From positions 1 through 6,278 of the forward strand of contig JAPLHJ010000026.1 of the NCBI GenBank assembly GCA_026389675.1: 6,278 nucleotides of DNA, in the 5' to 3' direction. The translations under genes were made by a program, and so were the position numbers. Numbering within the stretch: the first letter of the stretch is position 1; each line of letters opens with the position of its first letter. The stretch comes from Chloroflexota bacterium. Its GTDB lineage: Bacteria > Chloroflexota > Dehalococcoidia > GIF9 > UBA5629. Shown piece by piece: positions 5,692 through 6,278 of this stretch. Under the pieces are notes generated by a model. That model worked only from the letters and a program-made list of their open reading frames with translations, ran no database searches and had not been told where the DNA came from.

Positions 5692-5710
5692 GCAGTTATA
5701 AAGTTGAGGC

Positions 5711-5716
5711 AGGAGG
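5711..5716 (+). promoter_or_regulatory. Ribosome binding site AGGAGG
   Basis: A full Shine-Dalgarno core lies 12 nt before the ATG at 5729, slightly far but usable. A closer TTG at 5719 runs into a stop after three codons, so the ATG is the start. Confidence 0.6.
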
Positions 5717-5728
5717 ATTGAACGTTAA

Positions 5729-6278
5729 ATGAAATACAGTGGGTTTCTTCGATCTATCTTAATTTTTTCTTTGTTAATGACCTTAGAGCTAATGGCGTGT
5801 GTAAAAACCGCGGCACCGCAGGGTGGTCAGCAATTGACCATCCAGAGTTTAAATCCAGTGCAAAATCAGACCCTTCCCGGCGGAACGGTAGCTATAGAGA
5901 GTTCTGTGATCAATCCCGGGAACGGTCCTCTTACTTATAAGTGGTCGGCAAGCGGCGGCGGCTTCGGTGGATCCGGGCAAAACAATATCTGGCAGGCGCC
6001 GTCGCAGGTTGGTGTATACGAGATAACCCTGACCGTTGAAGATGGCAAGGGAGGCTACACTCAATCCAGGACTTCGATTACGGTGTCGAGCAACAGGGCG
6101 CCGGCCATTACTAGCCTGACCGCAAGCCCTGTAAACGTGACACCGGGCGGAAGCACGGTAATTACGTGTGTTGCCAGTGATCCGGACGGGGATGATGTCA
6201 GGTATAGCTGGAGCGCCGTGGACGGAACCATCTGGGGGACGGGCAACAAGGTATCATGGATGTCGCCCAACAAGAATG
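5729..6278 (+). CDS. Lipoprotein with tandem PKD/Ig-like domains, partial at C-terminus
   Basis: The reading frame is open from the ATG to the right edge, giving 183 residues with no stop. A signal peptide with hydrophobic core (10-19) ends in the lipobox LMA-C24. Two beta-sandwich repeats follow. The first spans about 36-119 (LTIQSLNP, YKW at 70-72, VEDGKGGYTQSRTSITV). The second begins at APAITSL (124-130), with TVITCVASDPDGDD (143-156), YSW (159-161) and GTI (166-168), and is cut by the window end. DPDGDD is an acidic turn of the kind that binds Ca2+ in some related domains. The second repeat closely resembles the domain of the protein encoded at 4458. Proteins with such repeats are typically surface-exposed; a catalytic or binding domain may follow beyond the edge. 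No enzyme motif is visible. Confidence 0.85.
   Translation, partial: MKYSGFLRSILIFSLLMTLELMACVKTAAPQGGQQLTIQSLNPVQNQTLPGGTVAIESSVINPGNGPLTYKWSASGGGFGGSGQNNIWQAPSQVGVYEITLTVEDGKGGYTQSRTSITVSSNRAPAITSLTASPVNVTPGGSTVITCVASDPDGDDVRYSWSAVDGTIWGTGNKVSWMSPNKN

Overview
The window is a mid-GC bacterial segment that is densely packed and has short intergenic gaps. It contains nine... counted strictly, eight protein genes: three on the minus strand at the left, one further minus-strand enzyme gene in the middle, and four lipoprotein genes plus a protease-inhibitor lipoprotein on the plus strand. (Total: four minus-strand and five plus-strand genes.) Two genes run off the window ends. The mix of a TrkA-N/UspA/APC-permease operon, a divergent serine hydroxymethyltransferase homologue, a chagasin-type lipoprotein and small FxLYD and PKD/Ig-like lipoproteins would fit an anaerobic Chloroflexota such as Dehalococcoidia. 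That placement is an inference from gene content only and is weakly held. Lipobox signal peptides show only that the cell is a bacterium using signal peptidase II.

Left block (1-2298, minus strand). An APC-superfamily permease, a universal-stress (UspA) protein and a TrkA-N NAD-binding protein lie head to tail with a 44-bp gap and then a 22-bp overlap, so they are probably one transcript. The sequence upstream of the permease has a near-consensus sigma70 promoter (TTGACA, 17 bp, TACAAT). A reasonable reading is a transporter with two nucleotide-sensing partners, although the UspA protein lacks several residues of the usual ATP site.

Middle (2299-4325). A 160-bp divergent intergenic region carries back-to-back promoters with a CCGGTACCGG palindrome between them. 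On the right it drives a lipoprotein of the chagasin (I42) cysteine-protease-inhibitor family. That gene converges on, and overlaps by 20 bp, the 3' end of an unusual 485-residue SHMT-like PLP enzyme. The enzyme keeps the PLP and carboxylate residues but has altered substrate-site motifs and a C-terminal extension.

Right block (4326-6278, plus strand). From a second divergent intergenic region, four consecutive small lipoproteins are encoded: one with a PKD/Ig-like domain, two paralogous FxLYD-domain proteins, and a longer one with at least two PKD/Ig-like repeats that is cut by the window end. The first and last share a recognisable domain sequence and the middle two are obvious tandem paralogues, so the cluster grew by duplication. 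Their function is not known. All are predicted to be anchored on the outside of the cytoplasmic membrane. Several start codons are TTG or GTG, and the choices are explained gene by gene. No RNA gene, CRISPR array or mobile element was seen, and no stretch over 300 bases is without a gene.
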